This document shows, one piece after another, positions 17,086 through 25,573 of a stretch of 64,000 nucleotides of DNA (the first letter of the stretch is position 1; each line of letters opens with the position of its first letter). The notes under the pieces were generated by a model. The model was given only the letters and a program-made list of their open reading frames with translations, did no database searches and was not told where the DNA came from. This DNA comes from Acidobacteriota bacterium (GTDB lineage: Bacteria; Acidobacteriota; Terriglobia; Bryobacterales; UBA6623): assembly GCA_016125275.1 (NCBI GenBank), contig WGMB01000011.1, forward strand, positions 124,001-188,000, in the 5' to 3' direction. The translations under genes were made by a program, and so were the position numbers.

Positions 17086-17577
17086 TTAGAACGTGATCCA
17101 GTCCCGCTTGTCCTGGATCTTCGCCGCGTCGATGCCGGGCACCTTCAGCAGGTCGTCGATCGACTCGAACTTCCCGTGCGCGGCGCGATACTTCAGAATC
17201 GCCGACGCCTCGGAGCGCTTCAGCGTCAGCCGGCTCTCGAGCTCGATCGCCCGCGCTGTGTTCACGTTCACCGGCGGCAGCTCTTCCGGCTGGAAGTGCG
17301 TCTCCAGGTAAGCCAGCATTGTGCGCAGCTCCTCGTCGCTCGACTTCATGCCGAAGCCGACCATTTTGAGCAGCGTCGCGCCCCAACCGGCGCGGTCCTG
17401 GCGCACCGAAACCGCCTTGCCCAGGTCATGGCAGGTCGCGCAGTTCTGGGCCACCTCGGTCTTGCCGTCGCCGTCCGGCAGCAGCTCGTTCTCGGCGCCG
17501 AACGCCGTCACGGCCAAAGCCGCCGCCATGACGGCCACGCGGGTCATGGAATGGAGTGAGAAATTGCGAATCAACAT
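17086..17577 (-). CDS. Exported c-type cytochrome domain fused to ComEA-like helix-hairpin-helix
   Basis: Starting at the ATG four bases after the upstream stop gives 163 residues; a later ATG at 17547 would place the signal peptide (MTRVAVMAAALAVTAFGA) at the very N-terminus and is a real alternative. Residues 46-50 are CATCH, a single c-type haem site in a cytochrome-like segment. From about residue 100 the sequence is a helix-hairpin-helix pair (VNVNTARAIELES, then FESIDDLLKVPGIDAAKI), as in ComEA. In ComEA this fold binds DNA, but fused to a haem domain in the periplasm its role is unknown. It is transcribed with the propeller gene just upstream, so it may accept electrons from that protein. 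Confidence 0.88.
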   Translation of the reverse strand: MLIRNFSLHSMTRVAVMAAALAVTAFGAENELLPDGDGKTEVAQNCATCHDLGKAVSVRQDRAGWGATLLKMVGFGMKSSDEELRTMLAYLETHFQPEELPPVNVNTARAIELESRLTLKRSEASAILKYRAAHGKFESIDDLLKVPGIDAAKIQDKRDWITF

Positions 17578-17581
17578 GCCG

Positions 17582-19162
17582 TCAGTGCTCGATCGGGAAT
17601 CCGAAAGCATAGAGCGTATTATCGTGCGCTCCGAGATAGACGCGTCCGCCGCCGGCTGACAGGCCGCCCGTCGGCGCCGGCGCCGTGATCGTCCGGCCGC
17701 TGTCCCACAGCGCCTTGCCGCTCACGCCGTCCAGCGCGTAGAGCTTCGCCGGCCGGCCGCTCGCCAAATCGCCGCCGTCAGCCGCGAACACCACGCCGTT
17801 CACCACGATCGGCGGCAGCGGCGAGCCCAGATCCGGCGAGACCCAGCCGCCCTCGAAGGCGTATCCACCGTCTTTCTCCACGATCTTCCAAGCCACGATC
17901 GCACCCTGCGAGACCGAGCCGTTCGAGCTGAGCCCCGCGCCGGACGGCGGCGCCCCGCCGATCGGCTGCAGCAGCCAGGTCGAACCCGAGAAATCCCGCC
18001 ATGTCGCCAGAGCCCCGGGCGCGAACTTCTGCGCCCCGGCGTAGCCCGGCGTCTTGGCGACCTCTGCGCCGGACAGGTTCGCTCCGGCCAGCAGATGCAC
18101 CGAGCCGTCCTGGGCGGCCACCGCGATGTAGTCCTTGTCGTTGAGGTCGATCAGCACCGGAGCGGTCACGAAGCTCTGCCCGGAGGCCTTGTGCACCGCT
18201 TGCTGGCTCAGCGTCTTCGGCTCGAGCGCGACCACGCGCCCGTCGGAGGTCGCCACATAGAGCGTGCCGTCCGGAGCCATCGCCGGCCCCACCGCGCCCG
18301 CCACCGTCCCTGCGCCGGACTTCCAGGAAGTCTTCTTGCCGCTTTCGATATCCAGCGCCCACACGCCGTCCGCCACGCCGCCACAGCCGTTCGAGGTCGC
18401 CACATAGGCGGTCTCGTCGTCCACCACGATCAGCCCCTGCGCGTTGGCGTTAGGCGGCAGGAACGGGATCGGCGGCTCGTAGTCATAGCCGTTCGAAGCC
18501 AGCATCCTCCGCAGGTCGCCGTCGCCGGTCAGCGCGTAGACCAGCGTGAGGCCTCGCAAGCTGCGCCGCGGGGCGGCCTGGCTGCGGGGGTTGCGCTTCG
18601 GCGCCTCCGGCGAGACCACCGGGGCCGCCGGCCGCGCCGCCAAGGTCACGGCCCCTTGGCCCGGCTGGCCCACGTCGCTCACGCCCGGCTCCCTGCGCCG
18701 CGATCCAAAGCCTGAAATGCCGGCCAGCGCCGGCAGGGCGGTCGTCGTCGGACGAGACAGACTGGAGGTCATGCCGCCGGGGCACTCCGCCGTCACCGCC
18801 GGGTACTGCATCTCCATGCCGAAGCGCCGCTCCCACTCCTTCCGCGCCAGATCGGTGTCGATCGTGAACACCGCGCCCTCGCTACCGCCCAAGAAGGCCA
18901 GCGACCGGAAACCTTGGTGGCTGATCAGGAAGTCCAGCAGCACCGGCGGCGTCAACGCATGCGGACCGCGCACCTCGTTCTCGAGCTGCATCTTCCAAGC
19001 CAGTTGGAACTCCGGGGTTCCGACGGTCGTCGGCGTAATCTTGGAGTCGGAACGCAACCAGGACGAGCGCTGGGCGTCGTTGCCGATGGTGGTCCAGTCC
19101 TGGGCCAGCGCCGGCAGCGCCATCATCGAAAGCGCTGCGCTCCACGCGGCGAGTCTTCTCAT
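17582..19162 (-). CDS. Exported PQQ-type beta-propeller protein
   Basis: The start was set by a good Shine-Dalgarno (GGTGAGGAG) nine bases before the ATG at 19162; the ATG nine bases further upstream abuts that site. This gives 526 residues with a signal peptide (RRLAAWSAALSMMALPALAQ). Repeated blades are visible (VYALTGDGDL, GVWALDIESGKKTSWKSGAG, LYVATSDGRVVALEPKT, VYLGAHDNTLYAFG), as in PQQ-dependent dehydrogenases and PQQ-like repeat proteins. I do not see enough to say it binds PQQ. A Pro/Ala/Arg-rich insert (about residues 175-205) interrupts the blades. The cytochrome gene follows at four bases, which fits a dehydrogenase/cytochrome pair. Confidence 0.9.
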   Translation of the reverse strand: MRRLAAWSAALSMMALPALAQDWTTIGNDAQRSSWLRSDSKITPTTVGTPEFQLAWKMQLENEVRGPHALTPPVLLDFLISHQGFRSLAFLGGSEGAVFTIDTDLARKEWERRFGMEMQYPAVTAECPGGMTSSLSRPTTTALPALAGISGFGSRRREPGVSDVGQPGQGAVTLAARPAAPVVSPEAPKRNPRSQAAPRRSLRGLTLVYALTGDGDLRRMLASNGYDYEPPIPFLPPNANAQGLIVVDDETAYVATSNGCGGVADGVWALDIESGKKTSWKSGAGTVAGAVGPAMAPDGTLYVATSDGRVVALEPKTLSQQAVHKASGQSFVTAPVLIDLNDKDYIAVAAQDGSVHLLAGANLSGAEVAKTPGYAGAQKFAPGALATWRDFSGSTWLLQPIGGAPPSGAGLSSNGSVSQGAIVAWKIVEKDGGYAFEGGWVSPDLGSPLPPIVVNGVVFAADGGDLASGRPAKLYALDGVSGKALWDSGRTITAPAPTGGLSAGGGRVYLGAHDNTLYAFGFPIEH

Positions 19163-19306
19163 TCCTTGCATCTCCTCACCGGGTGAACGCCACGGCCTGG
19201 GGGCTCACCCGTCGCTTCTGTTCCACTCGGGCCGGCCAAGGCGCCGTCCCACCCTGCGTATATAGCCTACACTGTAGAAACCTTTTCTCACGAGGTCTTC
19301 CCCACG

Positions 19307-20857
19307 ATGCGGATTCCCAGCCTATTGACGGCCCTTTCTCTCAGTTGCTCCCTGGCCTGGGGCGGCGACTGGCTCACCGACGGCGGCGACGTGCAGCGCA
19401 CCGCCTGGCAGCGCAACGAGACGGTCTTCTCCCACGAAAACGTCTCCAAGATGAAGCTGCTGTGGAAGCTCCAGCTCGACAACGAGCCGCGGCAGATGCA
19501 CTCGCTCTTCCCGCCGCTCATCGTCGAACGCGTCGACACCGCCGACGGGCCCAAGGAGATCGCCATCGTCACCGGCGTCTCCGACAACCTCTACGCCGTC
19601 GACGTCAAGACCGGGAAACAGCTCTGGAAGAGGCATTTCGAGAACACCTTCACACCGCCGGCCGGCGCGCGCCCGCACTACGTGCTCTGCCCCGGAGGCA
19701 TCACCGCCACGCCCGTCATCGGGCCGGCCGACAAGCCCGGCAAGTACACCATCTACGCCGCCTCCTGGGACGGCCGTCTGCACCGGCTCAACGTCGCCGA
19801 CGGCAAGGACGTCGCGCCGCCGGCCCCCTTCATGCCGCCCGACGGCAAGCCCTACGCCCTCAACCTGGTGGACAACGTCATCTACACCCACAGCGCCCAG
19901 CACTGCGGCGGCAACCCCAACATGGTCTACGCTTACGACCTGGCCACCGATAAGGTCGGCACCTGGGGCCCCGCCGGCGGCGGCATGTGGGGCCGCACCG
20001 GTCCGGCCATCAGCAAGTCCAAGGTGCTCTACACCGGCACCGGCGACGGCCCTTGGGAGCCCGAGTTCGGCGTCTTCGGCAACGGCATCATCGGCGTGCA
20101 GCAGAACCCCGAGACCAAGGCCATGGAGCTGGTCGACTACTACGGCCCCTCCAACGCCGAGTGGCTGTTCAAACGCGATCTCGACATGCAGGTCACCCCG
20201 GCCATCTTCGACTACAAGGGTCGCGAGCTGATGGTCGACGCCGGCAAGGAGTGCCGCATCTACCTCATGGACACCGAGTCCATCGGCGGTGACGACCACC
20301 GTACGCCCGAGTACCGCACGCCCCTGCTGTGCAACGAAGAGGTGAACTTCGCCTCGGCCGGCATCTGGGGCTCGATGGCGACCTGGGAGGACGACGAGGG
20401 CGTCCGCTGGGTGCTGACGCCCATCTGGGGGCCCAAGCACTCCAAGTTCCACGCCCCCATCGAGAACGGCGAAGTCGTCAACGGCGCCGTCGTGGCCTTC
20501 AAGGTCGAGACCAAACCGGACGGCAAGGCCTGGCTGCAGCCCGCCTGGATCTCCCGCGACATGAACCGCGCCGAGCCGCCCGTCATCGCCAACGGCCTGA
20601 TCTTCGCCTTCGGCAACGGCGAGGACACGCATCAGGCAATGCCCGACGTGGGTCTCACCAACACCGCCGAGGAGCGCATTGCCGGCTCCACCCACGCCGT
20701 GCTCTACGTGCTCGACGGCAAGACCGGCGAGGAGCTCTGGTCCAGCGGCGACGAGATCACTTCCTGGAACCACTGGAGCGGCCTGTCGCTCGCCAACGGC
20801 CGCGTCTATCTGCCGACGTTCGACGGGACGGTCTGGTGCTTCGGAATCCCACGCTAG
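19307..20857 (+). CDS. Exported PQQ-type beta-propeller protein, divergent from the one at 17582
   Basis: This 516-residue protein begins with a signal peptide ([19 protein letters not shown]). It carries propeller blades such as [53 protein letters not shown] and [15 protein letters not shown]. The aromatic Trp/Gly motif that closes each blade is clear. It aligns with the divergent neighbour at the start ([14 protein letters not shown] against DWTTIGNDAQRSSW), so the two look like paralogs. Cys residues (VLCPGGI, HCGGNP, GKECRI, LLCNEE) could form periplasmic disulfides. The substrate is not visible. A GTG start for the next gene lies within its 3' end. Confidence 0.9.
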   Translation: MRIPSLLTALSLSCSLAWGGDWLTDGGDVQRTAWQRNETVFSHENVSKMKLLWKLQLDNEPRQMHSLFPPLIVERVDTADGPKEIAIVTGVSDNLYAVDVKTGKQLWKRHFENTFTPPAGARPHYVLCPGGITATPVIGPADKPGKYTIYAASWDGRLHRLNVADGKDVAPPAPFMPPDGKPYALNLVDNVIYTHSAQHCGGNPNMVYAYDLATDKVGTWGPAGGGMWGRTGPAISKSKVLYTGTGDGPWEPEFGVFGNGIIGVQQNPETKAMELVDYYGPSNAEWLFKRDLDMQVTPAIFDYKGRELMVDAGKECRIYLMDTESIGGDDHRTPEYRTPLLCNEEVNFASAGIWGSMATWEDDEGVRWVLTPIWGPKHSKFHAPIENGEVVNGAVVAFKVETKPDGKAWLQPAWISRDMNRAEPPVIANGLIFAFGNGEDTHQAMPDVGLTNTAEERIAGSTHAVLYVLDGKTGEELWSSGDEITSWNHWSGLSLANGRVYLPTFDGTVWCFGIPR

Positions 20858-21609
20858 GGCCGCGCGCGCTGCTGCTCGGCCTCTGCCTGGCGACCAGCGC
20901 CGCCTGGGCGCAGTCGCACGAGGATCGTCTCGACGCGCTCGAGCGGCGCGTCGAAGCCGACCGCAAGCTGCTGCACGACTGGGGCGGCCTGATCCGCTAC
21001 GGCAGCGAGAACACAGAGGTCCCCAAGCGGCGGCCCGGCGAAACCCGCGTCGTCTTCTTCGGCGACGACACCTTCGACCTTTGGGACGACCGGGCCGAGT
21101 TCTTCCCGGGCAAGCCCTATTTCAACCGCGGCGTGGCCGGCCAAACCACGCCACAGATGCTCGTGCGCTTCCGCCAGGACGTCATCAAGCTCGACCCCGC
21201 TGTCGTCATCCTGCAAGGCGGCATGAACGACATTGCCAGCCTCACCGGCCCGAGCACCCAGGGCATGATGATCGAGAACTACCAGTCGATGATCGAGCTC
21301 GCCCAGGCCCACGGCATCCAAGTCGTGCTGGCCTCCCTGCTGCCGATCTGCGACTGCGGAACCAACCAGACCGCCCTGCGGCCGCGCGGCAAGATCTTCG
21401 GCGTCAACGACTGGCTCGAGGAGTACGCCGAGGAGCATGGCCTGGTCTACCTGAACTTCTACGGGGCCCTAGCCGACGGCCGGGAGTTCCGCCGCGACCT
21501 CACCGACGACGGACTGGTTCCGAACGCCGCCGGCTACAAAGCGATGGCCCCGCTGGCCGAGGCCGCCATCGCCGAGGCGGTCGCCCAAAGCCAAAGGCCG
21601 CCCCGGTAG
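20836..21609 (+). CDS. SGNH/GDSL-fold exported protein with both catalytic residues replaced (probable pseudoenzyme)
   Basis: A GTG start overlapping the propeller gene by 22 bases gives 257 residues and a good signal peptide ([15 protein letters not shown] before QSHED). The body is an SGNH hydrolase: block [11 protein letters not shown], block [11 protein letters not shown] (Gly102), block III GGMNDIA (Asn131), block [12 protein letters not shown]. In active family members block I is GDS with the nucleophilic Ser and block V is D-x-x-H-P. Here residue 78 is Asp in place of Ser, and residue 228 is Val in place of His. With nucleophile and base both gone, ester hydrolysis is unlikely. Binding of a glycan or acyl ester is more plausible. 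The reading frame is otherwise intact. Confidence 0.85.
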   Translation: MLRNPTLGPRALLLGLCLATSAAWAQSHEDRLDALERRVEADRKLLHDWGGLIRYGSENTEVPKRRPGETRVVFFGDDTFDLWDDRAEFFPGKPYFNRGVAGQTTPQMLVRFRQDVIKLDPAVVILQGGMNDIASLTGPSTQGMMIENYQSMIELAQAHGIQVVLASLLPICDCGTNQTALRPRGKIFGVNDWLEEYAEEHGLVYLNFYGALADGREFRRDLTDDGLVPNAAGYKAMAPLAEAAIAEAVAQSQRPPR

Positions 21610-21622
21610 CCCGAGGCGGCCT
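21595..21622. terminator. Weak hairpin between convergent genes
   Basis: AGGCCGCC (21595-21602) and GGCGGCCT (21615-21622) form an eight-base-pair stem spanning the stop of the SGNH gene. A pyrimidine run follows on the + strand but there is no clear T tract. It could end transcription from either side; support is weak. Confidence 0.35.
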
Positions 21623-21641
21623 CCGCTCTCCTCCCCCCAGG

Positions 21642-23981
21642 CTAGAAGCGATAGCTGATCGAGCCCGTCACCATCCGCTGCACGCCGAAGAAGCAGTCTC
21701 CGCGCGCCAGGCAGGCGGCCACGTACGTCTTGTTCGTCAGGTTCGCCGCGTTCACCGCCAGGCGCCAGCTCTGCCGCTGGTACGAGGCCGTCAAGTCGAA
21801 GACGGTGTAGGCCGGGACCCGCAGTGCATCCAGCCCATCGAACGTCGCGCCGATGTGCCGCACGCCGCCGCCCGCGCCGAACACGCCCGGCACGTCGGGC
21901 AGCTCGAAGTTCTTCAGCGCCCACACGGACGCGTTGTGTTTCGGCGTCACCGGAATTCGCTTGCCCTGCGTGTCGTCGTTGCTCTCCGAGATCCGAGCGT
22001 CCAGAAACGTGTAGTTGGCGATCAGGTTCACGTCCCAGAACGGCTTCGAGCGGCTCTCGAACTCAAAGCCCCGAATGTGCGCCTCGCCCGCCTGGAGATT
22101 GTTCAGCGGGTTCGACAGGTCCGGCGTCAGGCGGTTGTTCTCGCGGATGTCGAACACCGACGTGGTCAGCAGCGTCTGGCTCGCGCCCGGCTGATACTTG
22201 GCGCCCGCCTCGAACTGGCGCGCCCGCGTCGGCTTATAGGGCTTGTTGTAGATGTCCGTGCCGGCCAAAGGCTGAAAGGACTGCGAGAAGCTGAAGTACG
22301 GCGCCAGCCCGCCTCCGGCGGCGTAGACCACGCCGGCCCGGCCCGTTACCGCGCCGTCTTTGTTCAGGCTGTCCGGGTCGCCTTCATTCTTCGAGCGCGC
22401 CCAGTCCTTGCGCACGCCGAGCGTCGTCGAGAGCCGCTCGGTCAGCTTCAGGTGATCCTGCCCGTAGACACCTACTTGGCTCTGGCGGCTCTCCGGGTTG
22501 GGATACAGCGTCGGCACGGTGTAGTTGCCGTACTGCGGTGCGTACACGTCGATCGCCGGTGCCAGATCGTAGCCCCACACCTCGTTCTGCACGGCCCCTT
22601 GGTAGCCCGTTCCGGCCAGGAACGTATGCTGCACCGAGCCCGTGCGCAGCCGCTTCTCGGCCTGTGTGTCGATCACCGGACTGTGGATCTTCGGCTTGCT
22701 GACGTAGATGTTCCGCTCGACCGAACGGTTGTCCTCCAGAAACGTCGGACGCGGGTTGAACGCCGTGTACAGCGACTGATAGCTGACGCTGCTCTCGGTG
22801 TAGTTGGCGTTCTGCCGAATCGTCCAGCCGTTCGAGAACGAGTGCGCGAACAGGTACCCGAGCGCGATCTGCTCACTGTTGTACTCATCGAAGCCCGGCT
22901 CGCTGATGAACGTGTTCGTGGGTATCCGCCCGAACGCGCTCGGCAGCAGCGTGCCCTGCCAAGGGAAGAAGCCGACCGACGAGCCGGTCTCGTCCTTCTG
23001 GAAGTTCGTCAAGAACGTCAGCGACGTTGTGGACCGAGGCCGCCAGGTCAGCGACGGCGCCAGCAGCAGCCGGTCCTCGGGAACGTAGTCCACCTGTGTG
23101 TTGGAGTCGCGCGCCACGCCCACGAAGCGGTAGAACCAGTGCCGGCTGTCGCCCATCGGGCCGGTCACGTCGAACCCTACCTGCCGCCGGCGGTAGCTCC
23201 CCAACTGCACCTCGATCTCGCGGTGGTGCTGCTGCAACGGGCGCTTTGAGACCAGGTTGATCACACCGCCAAAGCCGCTCTGCCCAAACAGCACCGACGA
23301 GGGCCCCCGCATCACCTCGATCCGCTCCAGCGCAAACGGCTCCGGACGTACGTTGTTGTAGTAGTTGAACAGCATCCGCAGCCCGTTGAGGTACTGCCCC
23401 GAGTCCTCCGCCCCGCGCATGGACATCCAGTCCCCGCGGGCGTCCTGGCCGTAGAGGCCCGTCGCGACGCCGGCCGAATAGCGCATCGCATCCTGCAGCC
23501 GCAGCGGCTTCTGCTCCTCGAGCTGTTCCCGCGGAATGATCGCGATCGCCTGCGGGGTCTCCAGTAGCGGTATGTCCATCTTGGTCACCGCGCCGGAGAC
23601 GGCGTCGACGGTGGCGGTCACCTCCACCTGCTGCGAAATCCCCGACGGCCGCAGAAAAATCGTCGTCTCGGCTGTCCCGCCGACCGACACCCGCACGCCT
23701 TGGCGCGTCTCGGCCATCCCCGGGCTAGCCGCCGCCAGCTCATACGAGCCCGGCTCCACGGCTTCGATGCGAAAGCCGCCGTCGGCCGCCGCCGTCGCCT
23801 CGGCGATCGCCGCGTCGCCCGGACCGATCAGCCGAACGGCCGCGTTCGGTATGGCCGCCCCCGAGGCATCCAGGACCTTTCCTGTGATGGTTCCGGTCTG
23901 AGCCGCGGCCGGAAGCGTCAACAACAACAGACACAACAGGGGATACAGTCGGCTCGACCTTGGAGTCAAAACATATTGCAT
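21642..23981 (-). CDS. TonB-dependent siderophore receptor with carboxypeptidase-regulatory-like N-terminal domain
   Basis: The ATG at 23981 has GAGGAA upstream and yields 779 residues with a signal peptide ending in LPAAAQ. Residues about 30-105 form a carboxypeptidase-regulatory-like beta sandwich (GTITGKVLDASGAAIPNA). The plug follows (ETPQAIAIIPREQL, ERIEVMRGPSSVLFGQSGFG), then a large barrel ending in a terminal aromatic strand (GSISYRF). The plug wording is typical of the ferric-siderophore (FhuA/FepA-like) subfamily. The extra N-terminal domain is common in Acidobacteriota. It is the second gene after a PepSY membrane protein, the usual partner in iron-siderophore uptake. Confidence 0.93.
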   Translation of the reverse strand: MQYVLTPRSSRLYPLLCLLLLTLPAAAQTGTITGKVLDASGAAIPNAAVRLIGPGDAAIAEATAAADGGFRIEAVEPGSYELAAASPGMAETRQGVRVSVGGTAETTIFLRPSGISQQVEVTATVDAVSGAVTKMDIPLLETPQAIAIIPREQLEEQKPLRLQDAMRYSAGVATGLYGQDARGDWMSMRGAEDSGQYLNGLRMLFNYYNNVRPEPFALERIEVMRGPSSVLFGQSGFGGVINLVSKRPLQQHHREIEVQLGSYRRRQVGFDVTGPMGDSRHWFYRFVGVARDSNTQVDYVPEDRLLLAPSLTWRPRSTTSLTFLTNFQKDETGSSVGFFPWQGTLLPSAFGRIPTNTFISEPGFDEYNSEQIALGYLFAHSFSNGWTIRQNANYTESSVSYQSLYTAFNPRPTFLEDNRSVERNIYVSKPKIHSPVIDTQAEKRLRTGSVQHTFLAGTGYQGAVQNEVWGYDLAPAIDVYAPQYGNYTVPTLYPNPESRQSQVGVYGQDHLKLTERLSTTLGVRKDWARSKNEGDPDSLNKDGAVTGRAGVVYAAGGGLAPYFSFSQSFQPLAGTDIYNKPYKPTRARQFEAGAKYQPGASQTLLTTSVFDIRENNRLTPDLSNPLNNLQAGEAHIRGFEFESRSKPFWDVNLIANYTFLDARISESNDDTQGKRIPVTPKHNASVWALKNFELPDVPGVFGAGGGVRHIGATFDGLDALRVPAYTVFDLTASYQRQSWRLAVNAANLTNKTYVAACLARGDCFFGVQRMVTGSISYRF

Positions 23982-24130
23982 TTGATTGGGTTCCTCATTC
24001 GTTTCGGACGCAGCGGGTCCTGGACGGCCGCGCAATCCCGCGCGCCGTCGGCGATACACGCCTTCGACGGAAAACAAACCGGGGAACCTACAATGGAGGG
24101 GCTCCTCGGCCGTTCCGGTTGATGAGCGCA

Positions 24131-24170
24131 GGGTCGGACGGGCGCTGCGCCACAGTTCTCCGTCCGACCC
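24131..24170 (-). other. Perfect 11-bp hairpin between the PepSY and TonB-receptor genes
   Basis: GGGTCGGACGG (24131-24141) and CCGTCCGACCC (24160-24170) pair perfectly around an 18-base loop, seven bases beyond the PepSY stop. No T tract follows on the minus strand, so it is more likely a partial terminator or an RNA-stability element setting the ratio of the two products than a full terminator. The rest of the 195-base gap shows only the receptor's Shine-Dalgarno. Confidence 0.6.
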
Positions 24171-24176
24171 GCCTTC

Positions 24177-25403
24177 TCAAACTTCTTCGTTTCGGGCGGT
24201 CCACTCGACCGCGCCAATTCTTCCGCTCGCCTCCTCGGCGCCGCCTCGGGCCCGCCGCCGCCAACGCCGCCAGCGTTTGCTGAGCACGCGATTCCACCAC
24301 ATCAAGAAGCCGGTCACGAACAACAGCCCCGGCGTCAGCCCCAACACCGCCCAGAGAACCTTCACCGGCCAGCCCCCGAAGGTTCCGAAGTGCAAGCTCG
24401 CGAACAGCGCCAAGGCTCGATCGCCGGCCGTCCGGTCCTCCGGCCGGTCGATCCGCAAGACCTCCGCCCGGTAAGGGTCCATGTGGACGTAGGTGGACTC
24501 GTGTCCGTCGCGCTCGTCTCGCGGAACCAGGTAGATCGTCGCCAGGCGCTCGTCGTCGTGGTGCGGCAGGCCGATCCAGTCGGGCCGCATGCCCGGCGCG
24601 GCGTCCAGAGCCTTTTGGACCAGCGCGTCCACCGGCGCCATCGGCCGGCCCTCGACCGGTTCGGCCACCTTCGGCGGCGGCGCGGACAGCGGCAGGACCG
24701 CCTGCACGGCCGCCACGAACGGCTGCGGAAAAGCGAAGTACGCGCCCGTCAACGACCACATCGCCACGAAGGCGAACGTCCAGAAGCCGCCCGCATTGTG
24801 CAGGTCCCAGTTCAGGCGCTTCCAGCCCTTGCCGCTCCGCAGTTTCAGGGCCCGCCGCCACTTGCGCGGCCCCGGCCACCAAAGGATCAGCCCGGTCAAG
24901 CACAGCGCGCCCAGCAGCAACCCGCCCGCGCCGTTCACCAGCAAACCCACGCGGCCGGCGAACAAGTAGAAGTGCAGGTCTTGCAAAAACGTCCAGACCG
25001 ACGTCGTCGCGCCGACCTCCTCCACCAGGGCCGGCCCATACGGATTGACCCAAGCCAGACGGGCGTCCTCGCCCTTCTCGACCCACACGTCATGCGCCAG
25101 GTCCTGCTCCGCCGGGTCCCGAATCCATGCAACTTTGTAGCCGGGAAACTCCGCCGCGGCCAACTGCCGCACTTGCTCCAGCGAGGCCCTTCGCCCGGCG
25201 GCTTCCACCCGCCGGGGTCCGGTTAAAAACCCTGTTTCCAGCTCTTCTCGAAAGACCAGCGCGCTGCCCGACAAGCTGATCGCCAGGATGTACAGTCCCA
25301 CGCCGACGCCCGCCCACAAGTGGATCTGGAAGGTCCAGTAGCGCAGACGAGTCTTTTGCGGCTCGCGCCAGAAAGACTGCAGCCAGGGCGTTCGACCCGT
25401 CAC
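24177..25403 (-). CDS. PepSY-associated membrane protein, iron-siderophore reductase-like
   Basis: A GTG at 25403 gives 408 residues. I prefer it to an upstream TTG (25451) because the protein then begins MTG and aligns from the first residue with the paralog at 45599, and because the TTG would fall within the predicted promoter. Features: first membrane helix (LWAGVGVGLYILAISLSGSALVF) followed by FREELE, a PepSY-like periplasmic segment, a middle helix pair (INGAGG-like LLVNGAGGLLLGALCLTG, then LILWWPG), NWDLHNAGGFW, a second periplasmic part, and a C-terminal helix (VLWAVLGLTPGLLFVTGFLMWWNR). Conserved His in the helices could bind haem, as in related FegB/PiuB-type reductases. It is first in the operon with the TonB receptor. 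Confidence 0.92.
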   Translation of the reverse strand: MTGRTPWLQSFWREPQKTRLRYWTFQIHLWAGVGVGLYILAISLSGSALVFREELETGFLTGPRRVEAAGRRASLEQVRQLAAAEFPGYKVAWIRDPAEQDLAHDVWVEKGEDARLAWVNPYGPALVEEVGATTSVWTFLQDLHFYLFAGRVGLLVNGAGGLLLGALCLTGLILWWPGPRKWRRALKLRSGKGWKRLNWDLHNAGGFWTFAFVAMWSLTGAYFAFPQPFVAAVQAVLPLSAPPPKVAEPVEGRPMAPVDALVQKALDAAPGMRPDWIGLPHHDDERLATIYLVPRDERDGHESTYVHMDPYRAEVLRIDRPEDRTAGDRALALFASLHFGTFGGWPVKVLWAVLGLTPGLLFVTGFLMWWNRVLSKRWRRWRRRARGGAEEASGRIGAVEWTARNEEV

Positions 25404-25416
25404 TCCGGCACCGTTT

Positions 25417-25470
25417 TGCAACTGAATTGCACTACGGACGAATGTAGACAACCAGCGGCGCGCAAGTCAA
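25417..25470 (-). promoter_or_regulatory. Promoter and palindromic operator of the PepSY-TonB receptor operon
   Basis: On the minus strand: -35 TTGACT (25470-25465), 18-base spacer, -10 TACATT (25446-25441). The palindrome TGCAA-CTGAA-TTGCA (25431-25417) then lies at or just after the expected transcription start, where a repressor would block initiation. The GTG start is about 14 bases further on. The controlling protein is unknown; an iron-responsive repressor is the obvious candidate given the genes. Confidence 0.5.
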
Positions 25471-25573
25471 CCGCTGTTTTTGCAATCGAGGGAGAATCGG
25501 CGCCCGGACGCCGCGATGCAGCGCGGCGCGTCGATGCAACGCACGAGCGGAAGGGAAGGAGCCGCGGCGCGGC

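Noticed and set aside
20679-23249. 856-codon + frame across the SGNH gene and the TonB receptor
   Set aside because: It crosses two unrelated genes on opposite strands and translates to Arg/Pro-rich sequence; a shadow frame.
25404-25451. TTG start 16 codons upstream for the PepSY protein
   Set aside because: It overlaps the -10 and the palindrome, and the paralog aligns from the GTG at 25403.
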